Below are positions 1 through 9,161 of a stretch of 64,000 nucleotides of DNA, piece after piece. The notes below the pieces were generated by a model, which saw nothing but the letters and a program-made list of their open reading frames with translations, did not search any database and had not been told where the DNA came from. The stretch's first letter is position 1, and each line of letters begins with the position of its first letter. Source of the stretch: an uncultured Saprospiraceae bacterium (lineage in GTDB: Bacteria > Bacteroidota > Bacteroidia > Chitinophagales > Saprospiraceae); the NCBI GenBank assembly GCA_937926205.1, contig CALEYL010000049.1:6565-70564 (forward strand), in the 5' to 3' direction. Position numbers and translations under genes: made by a program.

Positions 1-2
1 TT

Positions 3-1055
3 TATGCTTCAAGACTTGTAGAAAAATATGAGCAAGATGGCATAATGCCAGTTTACGAGAACGAATGGGAAGAAAAGTATAAAAAACCACAACTAGAAGA
101 AACAATAATCGGGCTGTATGAAGCACAGCCGAAATTATTTGCTAGTTTGAATATTGACCAAAAGAAGACTTTTGTGAGACTTCTGGACCTTTTGCTTGAT
201 TCCAATGAACGAGAAAACTTGTTTAAAATAATCAACGAAGTTGTTGAACTAGAACCCGAAGAAAGAGAAGATTTAGCCAACCTATTTAAAACCACAAAGC
301 TTAATCGCATAATTGAAACCATTAAACTTATTGAAGACAGATATAAGACATTCTACCTTCTGAAAGATTTGGTTTTCAATCCTGATTTAAAAGCAAATGA
401 AGTTGACCACCTGCAAAAAATGATTGAAAGCCATTATTGGCTATTTGGTGAGCAGTATCATCTAGTAACAGCAGCAGAACCAAAATTTGATGAAGCATTG
501 AGAAGATACCACTACTTGCTGTATCAAGAAGATATAGATAAAAAAGTGGAACATCCCAATAAATATAAAGAGATGGACATCTTTGCTTGTCGACAAAGTA
601 TTCTTTCCAGCAGGATAGAAAATATTGTTATTGAACTTAAACATCCAAATATTAAACTAGGAAGAAATCAATATATTCAAGTAGATAAATACTTGGAAAC
701 TATTTTGAGTGAGTCAGGATTTAATGCTCCAAATATGTCATGGGAATTTTACTTGATTGGAAATGACTTTGATGGGTCTGGATTCATTGAAAGACAAATT
801 GAAACAAATGCAAATCATGGTATACCTTCTTTAATCCACTGGCATGACAAAGGTCGTGTGAAAGTTTATGCAAAGAAATGGAGTGAGATATTTACTGAAT
901 TTGAAATCAAACACAAATTTTTGAATGACAAATTGAAACTTGAAAGAGAGCAATTCTCTAATGAATTAAAAACGGCTAAAGAAGTTGTAGAAGCCGCCCA
1001 AGAAAATACAGCAGTTCAACCAGCAGAATTAAAAATACCAGATGGAAGTAAATAA
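3..1055 (+). CDS. Shedu-like (DUF4263-type) nuclease-domain protein, 5' partial
   Basis: The reading frame is open to the left edge of the window, so the first ATG at 45 is probably internal and the true start lies outside. The visible part is about 350 residues. Counting from that ATG, a segment near residues 125-250 has the arrangement of a PD-(D/E)XK core: ESHYWLFGEQY, then EMDIF (Asp near 177), then IVIELKHP (the E-x-K near 198-200). This resembles the C-terminal nuclease domain of Shedu/DUF4263 defence proteins. The C-terminus is a charged, probably coiled-coil tail. The gene overlaps hsdS by 14 bases, so it is translationally coupled to the restriction operon and may be an added effector. 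The fold is inferred from motif spacing only, and the missing N-terminal part could hold an ATPase. Confidence 0.55.
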   Translation, partial: YASRLVEKYEQDGIMPVYENEWEEKYKKPQLEETIIGLYEAQPKLFASLNIDQKKTFVRLLDLLLDSNERENLFKIINEVVELEPEEREDLANLFKTTKLNRIIETIKLIEDRYKTFYLLKDLVFNPDLKANEVDHLQKMIESHYWLFGEQYHLVTAAEPKFDEALRRYHYLLYQEDIDKKVEHPNKYKEMDIFACRQSILSSRIENIVIELKHPNIKLGRNQYIQVDKYLETILSESGFNAPNMSWEFYLIGNDFDGSGFIERQIETNANHGIPSLIHWHDKGRVKVYAKKWSEIFTEFEIKHKFLNDKLKLEREQFSNELKTAKEVVEAAQENTAVQPAELKIPDGSK

Positions 1056-2280
1056 AGAGACATTACCAAAAGGCTGGACGATTACCAAGTTTGAAGATTT
1101 GTTGGATTACATCCAACCAACCGCCTACATCGTAAAGTCAACTGATTATAAAGATACTTACCCAACACCAGTATTGACGGCAGGCAAATCATTCATAAAA
1201 GGTTACACCAATGAAACAGACGGTATTTTCACCAAATTACCAACGATAATATTTGACGACTTTACAACAGCAACACAGTTTGTAAATTTTCCTTTCAAGG
1301 TAAAATCATCAGCTATGAAGATTTTACAACCGACTTGCGATTTAGTGAATATCAAGTTGGCATATTACTTCATGCAAATTCAAAAAATCAAAGGTGAAAC
1401 ACACAAACGATTTTGGATTTCAGAATATTCAAAGATTCCAGTGCCACTTGCCCCACTCAACGAGCAAAAACGCATACTTGCTAAACTCGAACAACTACTC
1501 ACCGACCTTGATAAAGGCATTGAATATTTAGAAACCACCAAACAGCAATTGAAGGTTTATCGTCAAGCGGTATTGAAATTCATATTTGAATCTGTTCAAA
1601 ATCCCGATTCAAGAACCGTAGAAAATTGCTGCACCCATGTTGTTGATTGTTTGCATTCTACAGCAAAGTTTAAAAAGTCAGGTTTGTATTGCGTTGATAC
1701 AACTTGCATAGAAGATGGCAAAATACTTTTCGAGCATATAAGATATGTAGACGAGTCAACTTTTAAAGAAAGAATTTCAAGACTAAAGCCTGAGTATGGA
1801 GATGTTCTATTTGCAAGGGAAGGAACTGTGGGGACAACTCTTATAGTTCCCAAAGACATTGATATTTGCCTTGGACAAAGAATGATGATGTTTAGATTGA
1901 AAGACGATATTAAACCAAAGTATTTCATGTATTACTTTCAATCTCCACTTTTTAAAACTCAATATCGCCCATTAATTGGCGGAACGACTTCACCACATTT
2001 AAATATTCGAGACATTAGAAAGTTTAATGTAATAACCTGTGTTCCCTCAGAGCAAGAAAGAATAATTCAACAAATTGAGTCTCGTCTATCTGTTTGCGAT
2101 AAAATTGAAGAAACCATTGAAAGCAGTTTACAACAGGCAGAAGCTTTGCGTTTGAGCATTATCAAAAAGGCATTTGAGGGCAGACTTGTTCCGCAGGATC
2201 CTAATGATGAACCGGCGGAGCGGTTGTTGGAGCGGATAAGGGCTGGAAAGGGGAATAATTCAAGAAAGAAAAAGCAATGA
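1042..2280 (+). CDS. hsdS: Type I restriction-modification specificity subunit HsdS
   Basis: 412 residues with the usual HsdS layout: target recognition domain 1 (about 1-135), a central conserved helical region (PLAPLNEQKRILAKLEQLL, then the coil to about 185), target recognition domain 2 (about 190-335), and a distal conserved helical region with EQERIIQQIESRLSVCDKIE. It ends in the typical KKAFEGRLVPQDPNDEPAE block and a basic tail. HsdS reads the bipartite DNA target and bridges two HsdM subunits. It starts inside the end of the preceding gene and its stop overlaps the start of the following helicase gene by four bases. The operon order (nuclease protein, hsdS, helicase, hsdM) differs from the common hsdR-hsdM-hsdS order. 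Confidence 0.93.
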   Translation: MEVNKETLPKGWTITKFEDLLDYIQPTAYIVKSTDYKDTYPTPVLTAGKSFIKGYTNETDGIFTKLPTIIFDDFTTATQFVNFPFKVKSSAMKILQPTCDLVNIKLAYYFMQIQKIKGETHKRFWISEYSKIPVPLAPLNEQKRILAKLEQLLTDLDKGIEYLETTKQQLKVYRQAVLKFIFESVQNPDSRTVENCCTHVVDCLHSTAKFKKSGLYCVDTTCIEDGKILFEHIRYVDESTFKERISRLKPEYGDVLFAREGTVGTTLIVPKDIDICLGQRMMMFRLKDDIKPKYFMYYFQSPLFKTQYRPLIGGTTSPHLNIRDIRKFNVITCVPSEQERIIQQIESRLSVCDKIEETIESSLQQAEALRLSIIKKAFEGRLVPQDPNDEPAERLLERIRAGKGNNSRKKKQ

Positions 2281-5200
2281 AACATATATCCATTAGATTA
2301 CCATGGCACGACAGAGGTTGGGATGGTTGCGTTTGCGACAATCCTGCCAAGAACTCCTATTGCAAAGGCTTCCATTCGGTAAACGCTGAAAAAATCCGAA
2401 GAGACAAAGATGATAAGAAGGAGGAAAAAATTGCCGGTCAGGCATTCGATGTCAACTGGGAGTATCATCCACCTTGTACCGAAAACATCAATGTATTTGG
2501 AAACGCCCAGGTAAGGCACACCCATGTTCCCAAATCATTTATCAAAAATACATCGCCCAAAACCGTTGACATTTTACCGAATAGCAGTGGTACCTGGCCG
2601 TTTGAAGATATGTGGGATGAAAGCGGTGAACGCAGAGAAGCCGAAGAACGAAAGGAGTCTGTCGAAAGTTTTTTTGATGAACTTAAAGAAGCCGGAAGTG
2701 CAGGGCTTATTTTTTATTATTGCAATTACGACAACCCTGTTTCGGGTGACGATAAAAAGTATTTGCTGGCAGGAATTGCAAGGGTAAAAAAGGTGCATCC
2801 CTTCACCATGTGGGATGATATTCCCAAAGATCAAAAAGAATTGTATGGCGGCTATATTTGGAGCAGGCAGGTAGAAAACGACCCCGAAGAACGTATGCGA
2901 TTGCCCTATCAGGAATATCTGAAATTGGGCAAAGATGTCCGTAGTATTGCGGTATTTGCCGAAGGCGACTTGTCACGTAGTTTTAAATATGTTGCCCATC
3001 ATGTAAGTGATGATGATGCTATCAGTTTAATTGACAAAGCCATTGCATCGGTAAAAACTGTCATAAAGCAGAATTACTTTTCCAAACCCGAAATGGAGCA
3101 ATGGGAAAAGCATTTGGATTGGTTAAAATCTATACGCAAAGAATGTTGGATAAGCCGAGGTTTATATCCGGGCCTCGGTTCGGTGCTTCGCTTTTTGGGC
3201 ATGGAAAAGCCGGAGGAGTTTATTCGTATTCGATTGAAAAATCATCCAATTAACAGTATCAAAGATTATTTCTTCGACCGGTTTGAGGGCTACGAAAAAA
3301 TGAGTTTGGATGAAAATTCATTGCTCGCCCCATGCAAAAAACGCTTTGAAGCCATGCTAAATTCCGGCAACGGGAATGAAGAACTCAAAGCCAAACTATG
3401 CCGAGACTGCTTGCCATTTTTTGATTTGGATGAAGAGCAGGTAAAGAACATTCTGGGTGATAAGCGTGGTATGTATTCCATTCACTCATCACTGGAAAGC
3501 ATTTACGAAAATCCTTACATCATTGCCGAGGAATACACCGGAAGCGATGTTACCGACTTTGTAAATTTTGAAAAGATAGACCATGGCATGGTGCCTTCGG
3601 AAGATTTGGGAGAGGCTGACCGTGTTGGTTGGGACGACCCCAGAAGATTGCGTTGCCTGATGCACTCCATGCTGAAAGAAGCCGCTGCTGAAGGACATAC
3701 ATTTCTGGAATGGACACCGCTGGCAGAAAAAGTAAATCAATGGCATGAACAGAATGATAAAGGTGGTGGATTATTCAACTTTGACCTGACAACCTGGAAC
3801 CAGCACAAAGATGTTTTTGCTCCAAAAGTAGTGGAAGATCGTGCCGATGGCATACACTCCATTTACATTAAACGCTTGCACGATGCGGAGCGAAAAATAA
3901 GAACAGAGTTTGTAACACTATTAAAAGATGATGGCATAAAATCAGCCGGCACTGATTGGGATAAAATCATTAAATCCAACAATACAATACCTAATCCTGA
4001 GCAAATAGCCGCATTGGAAAAATTATACACCAGCCGCTTGAGTGTTTTGACCGGAACAGCAGGAACAGGAAAAACAACGGTAATCCGTTCGTTGGTTCAG
4101 GGCATCAAAGAAACAGAGCCAAGACATGATTTCCTTCTGCTGGCACCCACAGGTAAAGCAGCCTTGATTTTGAAAGACCGAATCAATGACCCGAACGTAA
4201 CCGTGATGACTATCCACGGCTTTTTGATGCGTAGAGGGTGGATAAACAAAAATAACTTTACCTTGAAGGTAAGCGGTGGAGATAAGCATCAGGCATCCAC
4301 TGTTATCATTGATGAATGTTCCATGATTGAAGTAATGCTGTTCAGCACAATGCTTCGGGTATTGGATATGAACAACATTGAGCGAATGATTTTGGTAGGC
4401 GACTATAATCAGTTGCCGCCAATAGGCCCTGGAAAAATATTCTTCGACCTGATTAAGTATCTACAAAAAGACAGCACTCGTCAAGCGAAACATCTTGCAG
4501 AGTTGCATTATAACTGGCGCCAGGCACAAGGCAGCAAGGCATCTATACTGGCTAGTCACTATGCAAAGGTTGCTGAAATACCCGATGAAGATATTTTTAA
4601 CGAAATTGCGGAAGGAAAATACGACCTAAACAATCCGAATAATCAATCAGATTTAATCATTGACTACTGGATAGATGAAGAAGATATTCAAAGAAAGATT
4701 CCTGAAATATTGGACTATGCAGTTAGGAGGCTGGAAAAACTCGCAAGCAGTAAATCAATTGGTGAGCGATACAATGAAGTGCATGGCATTCCATTTTCCA
4801 AAGATAAAAAGATTGAAGCCATCAATGTAATAGCTCCATACAGACATACACCGAGTGGAGTTGACAATCTTAATCTGGTTATACAAAAAACACTACGTGG
4901 CGAAGAGGCAGTGAATAAATGGGCTAAATATGGCTTTGTATTTAGTGATAAAGTTTTACAAGTCAGAAATTATACATATAAGGCCTTAGATCATGATGAC
5001 GGGCAGTTTAAGAAGATGGATGAAAACTACATTCCTAACGGAACCCTTGGATATTATCTGCCAAACAAGGCTAAAAAGTTATTGGTGAAATTCCCCAAAG
5101 ATTATGACCGATATTCCTATTACCCAACAAAAAAGCAAACCAATGAAATGTTGGAATTGGGCTATGCCACATCGGTTCATAAAGCTCAAGGAAGCCAGTT

Positions 5201-5786
5201 CGACATCACTATTATGATTGTGCCCAACGAGGATAATGATTTCCTAAACAGAGAGATGCTTTATACAGCACTTACCCGTTCTACCAGTATTCAAATCATC
5301 ATGGTAGAAAAAGACATCAGTATTTTGAAAAGCAGGTTGTGGTTGGGTAAATCTGAAATTGTAAAACGCAATTCCAGTTTGTTTAGCACATCGAAGGGAA
5401 TTCCTTCAAAGGACTTTGAAAAATACAAACCTGAAAATCTAATTTATGAAGTGTTGCCCGATTTGTTTGTTCGTTCAGAGGGTGAAAGAATGATTGCAGA
5501 GGCATTGGCAAAAGCAGAAATTGGTTTTTTCTATGAGAAGCCACTAATTTCAAAAGACGGCAAATCTTTCAAGTTGCCAGACTTTACGTTCAAGCACAAT
5601 CGAAAGGAATACTATTGGGAACACAACGGTATGATGAACAACTTTGATTATGCTGAACGAGCAGCTAAAAAGAAAAGATGGTACGAGGAAAACGGATTTC
5701 AGGACAGATTAATTGAGACGCCTATTGAAGGGAAAAATTTAGAAGACTCCCTAAAATACGTCTTTGAAACTATTTTAAATTTATGA
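2277..5786 (+). CDS. SF1 RecD-like helicase with C-terminal PD-(D/E)XK-type nuclease domain
   Basis: 1169 residues. A cysteine-containing N-terminal segment (C18, C20, C29, C67) and a long uncharacterised region of about 570 residues precede a RecD/SF1B-type helicase core. That core shows Walker A GTAGTGKTT (593-601), Walker B VIIDECSM (D679), motif III VGDYNQLPP (from 707), HKAQGSQFD (H968) and motif VI YTALTRS (R1001). The last ~110 residues have SEGE (1067-1070), LPDFTF (D1102) and YYWEHNG (E1115), the spacing of a PD-(D/E)XK-type nuclease. The gene overlaps hsdS and hsdM by four bases on each side, so all three are made together. It may supply the DNA translocation and cleavage that HsdR gives in classical Type I systems. 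That role is inference; a true hsdR could lie left of the window. Confidence 0.8.
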   Translation: MKHISIRLPWHDRGWDGCVCDNPAKNSYCKGFHSVNAEKIRRDKDDKKEEKIAGQAFDVNWEYHPPCTENINVFGNAQVRHTHVPKSFIKNTSPKTVDILPNSSGTWPFEDMWDESGERREAEERKESVESFFDELKEAGSAGLIFYYCNYDNPVSGDDKKYLLAGIARVKKVHPFTMWDDIPKDQKELYGGYIWSRQVENDPEERMRLPYQEYLKLGKDVRSIAVFAEGDLSRSFKYVAHHVSDDDAISLIDKAIASVKTVIKQNYFSKPEMEQWEKHLDWLKSIRKECWISRGLYPGLGSVLRFLGMEKPEEFIRIRLKNHPINSIKDYFFDRFEGYEKMSLDENSLLAPCKKRFEAMLNSGNGNEELKAKLCRDCLPFFDLDEEQVKNILGDKRGMYSIHSSLESIYENPYIIAEEYTGSDVTDFVNFEKIDHGMVPSEDLGEADRVGWDDPRRLRCLMHSMLKEAAAEGHTFLEWTPLAEKVNQWHEQNDKGGGLFNFDLTTWNQHKDVFAPKVVEDRADGIHSIYIKRLHDAERKIRTEFVTLLKDDGIKSAGTDWDKIIKSNNTIPNPEQIAALEKLYTSRLSVLTGTAGTGKTTVIRSLVQGIKETEPRHDFLLLAPTGKAALILKDRINDPNVTVMTIHGFLMRRGWINKNNFTLKVSGGDKHQASTVIIDECSMIEVMLFSTMLRVLDMNNIERMILVGDYNQLPPIGPGKIFFDLIKYLQKDSTRQAKHLAELHYNWRQAQGSKASILASHYAKVAEIPDEDIFNEIAEGKYDLNNPNNQSDLIIDYWIDEEDIQRKIPEILDYAVRRLEKLASSKSIGERYNEVHGIPFSKDKKIEAINVIAPYRHTPSGVDNLNLVIQKTLRGEEAVNKWAKYGFVFSDKVLQVRNYTYKALDHDDGQFKKMDENYIPNGTLGYYLPNKAKKLLVKFPKDYDRYSYYPTKKQTNEMLELGYATSVHKAQGSQFDITIMIVPNEDNDFLNREMLYTALTRSTSIQIIMVEKDISILKSRLWLGKSEIVKRNSSLFSTSKGIPSKDFEKYKPENLIYEVLPDLFVRSEGERMIAEALAKAEIGFFYEKPLISKDGKSFKLPDFTFKHNRKEYYWEHNGMMNNFDYAERAAKKKRWYEENGFQDRLIETPIEGKNLEDSLKYVFETILNL

Positions 5787-7273
5787 GCAACGAAAATACA
5801 TCAGCAATAGTCAGCAAAGTCTGGAGTTTCTGTAATCCGCTAAGAGATATTGGCGTGGGTTACGGCGACTACTTAGAGCAACTCACCTATTTGCTGTTTT
5901 TAAAAATGGCGGATGAATTCAGCAAGCCGCCCCACAACAGAAAATTGCCCATCCCGGTCGAACACAACTGGGAAAGCCTTACTTCAAGGCGTGGTGATGA
6001 ATTAGAGCAGCATTATTCCAAAACATTGAATGTGCTTTCCAGGCAGAAAGGCGTTTTGGGTCAAATCTTTGTCCAAAGTCAGAATAAGATCAAAGAGCCT
6101 GCCATGCTTTATAAAATCATTGATATGATTAATAAAGAGCAGTGGGCTACCCTTGGCGCCGATATCAAGGGAACCATTTACGAAGGTCTTTTAGAGAAGA
6201 ACGCAGAAGACACCAAAAGCGGTGCGGGCCAGTACTTTACACCAAGGGCTTTGATTCGGGCCATGGTAGAATGTGTGCAACCCGAACCCATGAAAACCAT
6301 TGCTGACCCTGCTTGTGGAACTGGTGGTTTCTTTTTAGCGGCTTATGACTTTATTGCAAAACAGAAATTAGACAAAACGCAAAAGCACTTTTTAAAGCAC
6401 GAAACATTTTTCGGAAATGAAATTGTGCCAAATACAAGAAGAATGTGTTTGATGAATTTGTTTTTGCACAATATCGGAGATTTTGAAAGCGAAAACTTCA
6501 TCTCTCCTGCTGATGCCTTGATTTCAGATAGCGGTTTACGAGTGGACTATGTGTTGGCCAATCCGCCATTCGGCAGAAAGAGCAGCATGACCGCCACCAA
6601 CGAAGAAGGGGAGCAGGAAACGGACGAACTCACCTACAACCGGCAAGACTTTTGGGAAACATCCAGTAACAAGCAATTAAACTTTGTTCAGCATATCCGA
6701 ACCATGCTGAAATCTACCGGGCAAGCAGCCGTCGTTTTACCCGATAATGTTTTGTTTGAAGGCGGTGCAGGTGAAACCGTCCGTAAAAAATTAATGGAAA
6801 CAACCGATCTGCATACAATTCTTCGTTTGCCGACAGGTATTTTTTACAGACAAGGCGTTAAAGCAAATGTGCTTTTCTTCGACAACAAACCAGCATCAAA
6901 ACAACCTTGGACAAAGGAAATTTGGATTTACGATTTCAGAACCAACATTCATTTTACTCTGAAAAAGAATCCGTTAAAACTTGAAGACCTGAGAGACTTC
7001 ATTAATTGCTACAATCCCGACAACAGACACAAACGAAAAGAAACTTATAACGTAGAGACAAATCCTGAAGGACGTTGGAGAAAGTTCACTTATGATGAAA
7101 TCATCAACCGTGACAAGACATCGCTTGACATAACTTGGATAAAAGACAAATCACTTGCTGACCTTGACAATCTGCCCGACCCAGATGTTCTAGCAGGAGA
7201 AATAATTGAAAACCTTGAAGCAGGCCTGGAAAGTTTCAGAGAAATAATGATTACGATAAATGGAAAGGGCTAA
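5783..7273 (+). CDS. hsdM: Type I restriction-modification DNA methyltransferase HsdM
   Basis: 496 residues. An N-terminal HsdM helical domain (about 10-140) is followed by the gamma-class N6-adenine methyltransferase domain. That domain has the SAM-binding motif I DPACGTGGF (from D175) and catalytic motif IV NPPF (N260-F263). The C-terminal part (QGVKANVLFF, WIYDFRTN) is also typical of the family. It methylates adenine in the sequence chosen by HsdS and so protects host DNA. Its ATG overlaps the helicase stop codon, and it is the last gene of the operon: a hairpin follows at 7299-7341 and the next gene starts about 370 bases on. Confidence 0.95.
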   Translation: MSNENTSAIVSKVWSFCNPLRDIGVGYGDYLEQLTYLLFLKMADEFSKPPHNRKLPIPVEHNWESLTSRRGDELEQHYSKTLNVLSRQKGVLGQIFVQSQNKIKEPAMLYKIIDMINKEQWATLGADIKGTIYEGLLEKNAEDTKSGAGQYFTPRALIRAMVECVQPEPMKTIADPACGTGGFFLAAYDFIAKQKLDKTQKHFLKHETFFGNEIVPNTRRMCLMNLFLHNIGDFESENFISPADALISDSGLRVDYVLANPPFGRKSSMTATNEEGEQETDELTYNRQDFWETSSNKQLNFVQHIRTMLKSTGQAAVVLPDNVLFEGGAGETVRKKLMETTDLHTILRLPTGIFYRQGVKANVLFFDNKPASKQPWTKEIWIYDFRTNIHFTLKKNPLKLEDLRDFINCYNPDNRHKRKETYNVETNPEGRWRKFTYDEIINRDKTSLDITWIKDKSLADLDNLPDPDVLAGEIIENLEAGLESFREIMITINGKG

Positions 7274-7298
7274 ACGCCAATGCACAGGTGTAAGCACA

Positions 7299-7341
7299 TT
7301 TGCAAGCCGTACTAGCCCAAGCACAGACCAAAGCTTGCAAA
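7299..7341 (+). terminator. Hairpin downstream of hsdM
   Basis: TTTGCAAGC at 7299-7307 is perfectly complementary to GCTTGCAAA at 7333-7341, with a 25-base loop. It lies just after the last gene of the restriction operon. There is no T-run, so it may be the remnant of a recombination-type inverted repeat rather than a terminator. The rest of 7342-7500 shows no gene. The frame up to a stop at about 7454 could encode a short C-terminal scrap (RNLTDQHDTYNDG), which I cannot identify. Confidence 0.35.
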
Positions 7342-7503
7342 AGAGCTTTCACCTTTGCCACTCAAGAAAAATTAAATTAAAAAAACTCCCACCCTTCTGA
7401 AAAAAATAATACGCAACCTCACAGACCAACACGACACATACAATGACGGTTAAACTCAACAACGACAATGGTTTATTGACACAGTGGACAAGAACGCCAG
7501 CTG

Positions 7504-7634
7504 GTAACATGGGTTTGGCGTCATGTGGGGTGAAGTGCTTAAATTCAAGTTCAGTTTTTCAATTTAACTTTTGTGCTGGGTTGACAGTTTTGTGCCCTGA
7601 AAACACGCCCAACGCAAATCTCAAAATCGTTAGC
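7504..7634 (+). repeat. attC-like imperfect inverted repeat, site A1
   Basis: The left arm starts with GTAACATGGGTTTGGCGT (7504-7521). The right arm holds ACGCCCAACGC and ends in CGTTAGC (7628-7634). The arms pair over TTTGGCGT with one mismatch, and the middle contains GTGCTTAAATTCAAGTTCAG, a phrase that recurs in variant form in sites A2 and A6. The next gene starts ten bases after the site. The layout (short conserved outer boxes, imperfect arms, variable middle) is that of an integron attC site. Confidence 0.5.
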
Positions 7635-7643
7635 AGTAATTTT

Positions 7644-8381
7644 ATGAAACGACAAATAATAAATGGACTTGGAGAAGTGACGTTTCAATGGGACCCGAAT
7701 AACATTTATGATGTTATTGATTTTATTAAACTAAGACCGGCCTTTTCACTTGGGAATAGACCTCGAACAATAGACAACTTATATCTTTATCTAAGAGCCT
7801 ATCAAGATGCACTTGCACAAACCAATTTGCTGGACTATGGAATTCCAGACTTTTCACATTTCAGTACATGGACGTGCGGTTGGAGAAAAAAGGGTGCTTT
7901 AGCAGCTGGCTGGGATTATCATATCCTTCACAAAGTGCGCAGAAACCAGGAGAAGGCTTACAATCTCTTTTTTGAACTTATTAATCAATACAGGAATTCG
8001 CTATTTTGGGCTTCAGAAGTTGTTCTAACAGAAAATAATATTGACTACAGTAAATCAAGTAAGACAAAAAGATATAGCGTTTCTCATTTCTCTGACACAA
8101 CAGAGCAGAACCTAGTGCCTGTACCATATAAAATTGTCATTTTCCAAATTGGCGAAAGCGATTCTCGTTGGACAGTGTTTTACGATGTTTTAGGAATTCC
8201 GACATTTAGTTCATTTACCGATAGATCAAAAGAAGCTTATAAACTCATGGAAGCTGAGTTTGCCATTAAAAAAAATCAATGGCAGCAGCTGACTAATGAC
8301 GCATCACTTAATTTATACAAAATAACATTCAAAGATCATGCAGACAAGTTTGGCATGACCGTATCTTTGACTGAGTTTTAA
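7644..8381 (+). CDS. Hypothetical protein (cassette-type)
   Basis: 245 residues from the ATG at 7644. A longer frame reaches back to 7443, but that part translates the attC-like site A1, so the downstream ATG is preferred. No signal peptide, membrane segment or known catalytic motif is visible. The protein is rich in aromatic residues (FSTWTCGWRKKGAL, WTVFYDVLG), which points to a compact soluble domain. I do not recognise the family. It sits between two attC-like sites (A1 and A2) and follows the restriction operon, as cargo genes of unknown function do in cassette arrays. Confidence 0.7.
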   Translation: MKRQIINGLGEVTFQWDPNNIYDVIDFIKLRPAFSLGNRPRTIDNLYLYLRAYQDALAQTNLLDYGIPDFSHFSTWTCGWRKKGALAAGWDYHILHKVRRNQEKAYNLFFELINQYRNSLFWASEVVLTENNIDYSKSSKTKRYSVSHFSDTTEQNLVPVPYKIVIFQIGESDSRWTVFYDVLGIPTFSSFTDRSKEAYKLMEAEFAIKKNQWQQLTNDASLNLYKITFKDHADKFGMTVSLTEF

Positions 8382-8454
8382 AGACGAAAAACTACTGTAA
8401 AAACGAATTCCGTATCAGGCAGGCTGATCCCGTTTCGTCCCTCACAGGACAGGC

Positions 8455-8562
8455 TGTGCAAACCTGGAGCTTTGTGCTTCTATTCAAGTTCAGTGCTGGT
8501 TGACAGTTGAAAATCAGCGAAGCTAAACCCACCCAAACGCCAAGCCGAAAACCGTTGTGCGC
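8455..8562 (+). repeat. Degenerate attC-like site A2
   Basis: The region contains GTGCTTCTATTCAAGTTCAG (a variant of the middle phrase of A1), then CAAACGCCAAGCCGAAAACC and a right-end CCGTTGTGC (8552-8560). The left arm is poorly preserved; no clear TAAC box pairs with the right arm. It is interpreted as a decayed or divergent member of the attC-like family between the genes at 7644 and 8650. No gene was found in 8382-8649. Confidence 0.35.
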
Positions 8563-8649
8563 AAGGCTCGGTGACGAGTTTCAAATTAAAATTGCAGCAG
8601 AGAAAAGAATCAGTTTCAATTCACGGCAAACAGAAAAATAATAAATGAA

Positions 8650-8988
8650 ATGACTGGCAAGTGGACACCGATAACAGTTGAAAATCTTAGGATTTTAATT
8701 CTCAAGGGAGAACTTGAGTTAAACGACAATCAATTAAACTTCTGGGACATAATAAAAATAGAACCAGAAAAATGGAAAGAAAAGGAATATGGGACAGAGG
8801 GTGGTGGCTTTTGGGTTGTGGCAATCTTTGGAAGGGAGGTAATTTACTATAATGACATTGAAGAAGGGTTTAATATTTCGACGTATAAGAAATACGGAGA
8901 AATAGAAGAATACAAGTGCAATCAAAGCGACCTAAATGGGTCGGTAATTGGGTTAATGGACAGAATTAAAGCCCATAGGTTTTTATAA
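8650..8988 (+). CDS. Small hypothetical protein (cassette-type)
   Basis: 112 residues, acidic and aromatic. There is no signal peptide or membrane helix. Recognisable traits are an N-terminal helical stretch (WTPITVENLRILILKGELEL) and a beta-rich middle (GGGFWVVAIFGREVIYYND). I do not recognise a family. Its small size, lone gene status and position between attC-like sites fit a cassette gene. A hairpin (8993-9014) follows the stop at once. Confidence 0.65.
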   Translation: MTGKWTPITVENLRILILKGELELNDNQLNFWDIIKIEPEKWKEKEYGTEGGGFWVVAIFGREVIYYNDIEEGFNISTYKKYGEIEEYKCNQSDLNGSVIGLMDRIKAHRFL

Positions 8989-8992
8989 AAGT

Positions 8993-9014
8993 GCTCAGGA
9001 CGTTTCGTCTGAGC
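8993..9014 (+). terminator. Short hairpin after the 8650 gene
   Basis: GCTCAGGACG pairs with CGTCTGAGC across a TTT loop with one bulged base, five bases after the preceding stop codon. No T-run follows, so terminator strength is uncertain. Confidence 0.35.
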
Positions 9015-9116
9015 GCAATGCGGAGAGCCGACAAAGTAACGTTTGACTACAACGACCCGACAACAGGCAAGGACTGAAGAAAAATAGCGGTCGACAAAAC
9101 GCCCAACGCCCCCCAA

Positions 9117-9128
9117 CCGTTATATGCC
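9117..9128 (+). repeat. Right half of an attC-like site (A3)
   Basis: CCGTTATATGCC follows AACGCCCCCCAA, the same pattern as the right ends of the other attC-like sites. No matching left arm is obvious. The stretch between (9019-9078) reads as a possible short C-terminal scrap (RADKVTFDYNDPTTGKD, then a stop), suggesting a damaged cassette. Confidence 0.3.
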
Positions 9129-9161
9129 ACTTAAAACAACACCACACCACACCACCTGAAC

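Noticed and set aside
7443..7643. N-terminal extension of the gene at 7644
   Set aside because: The extension translates the attC-like inverted repeat A1; the ATG at 7644 lies ten bases after the site, as with the other cassette genes.
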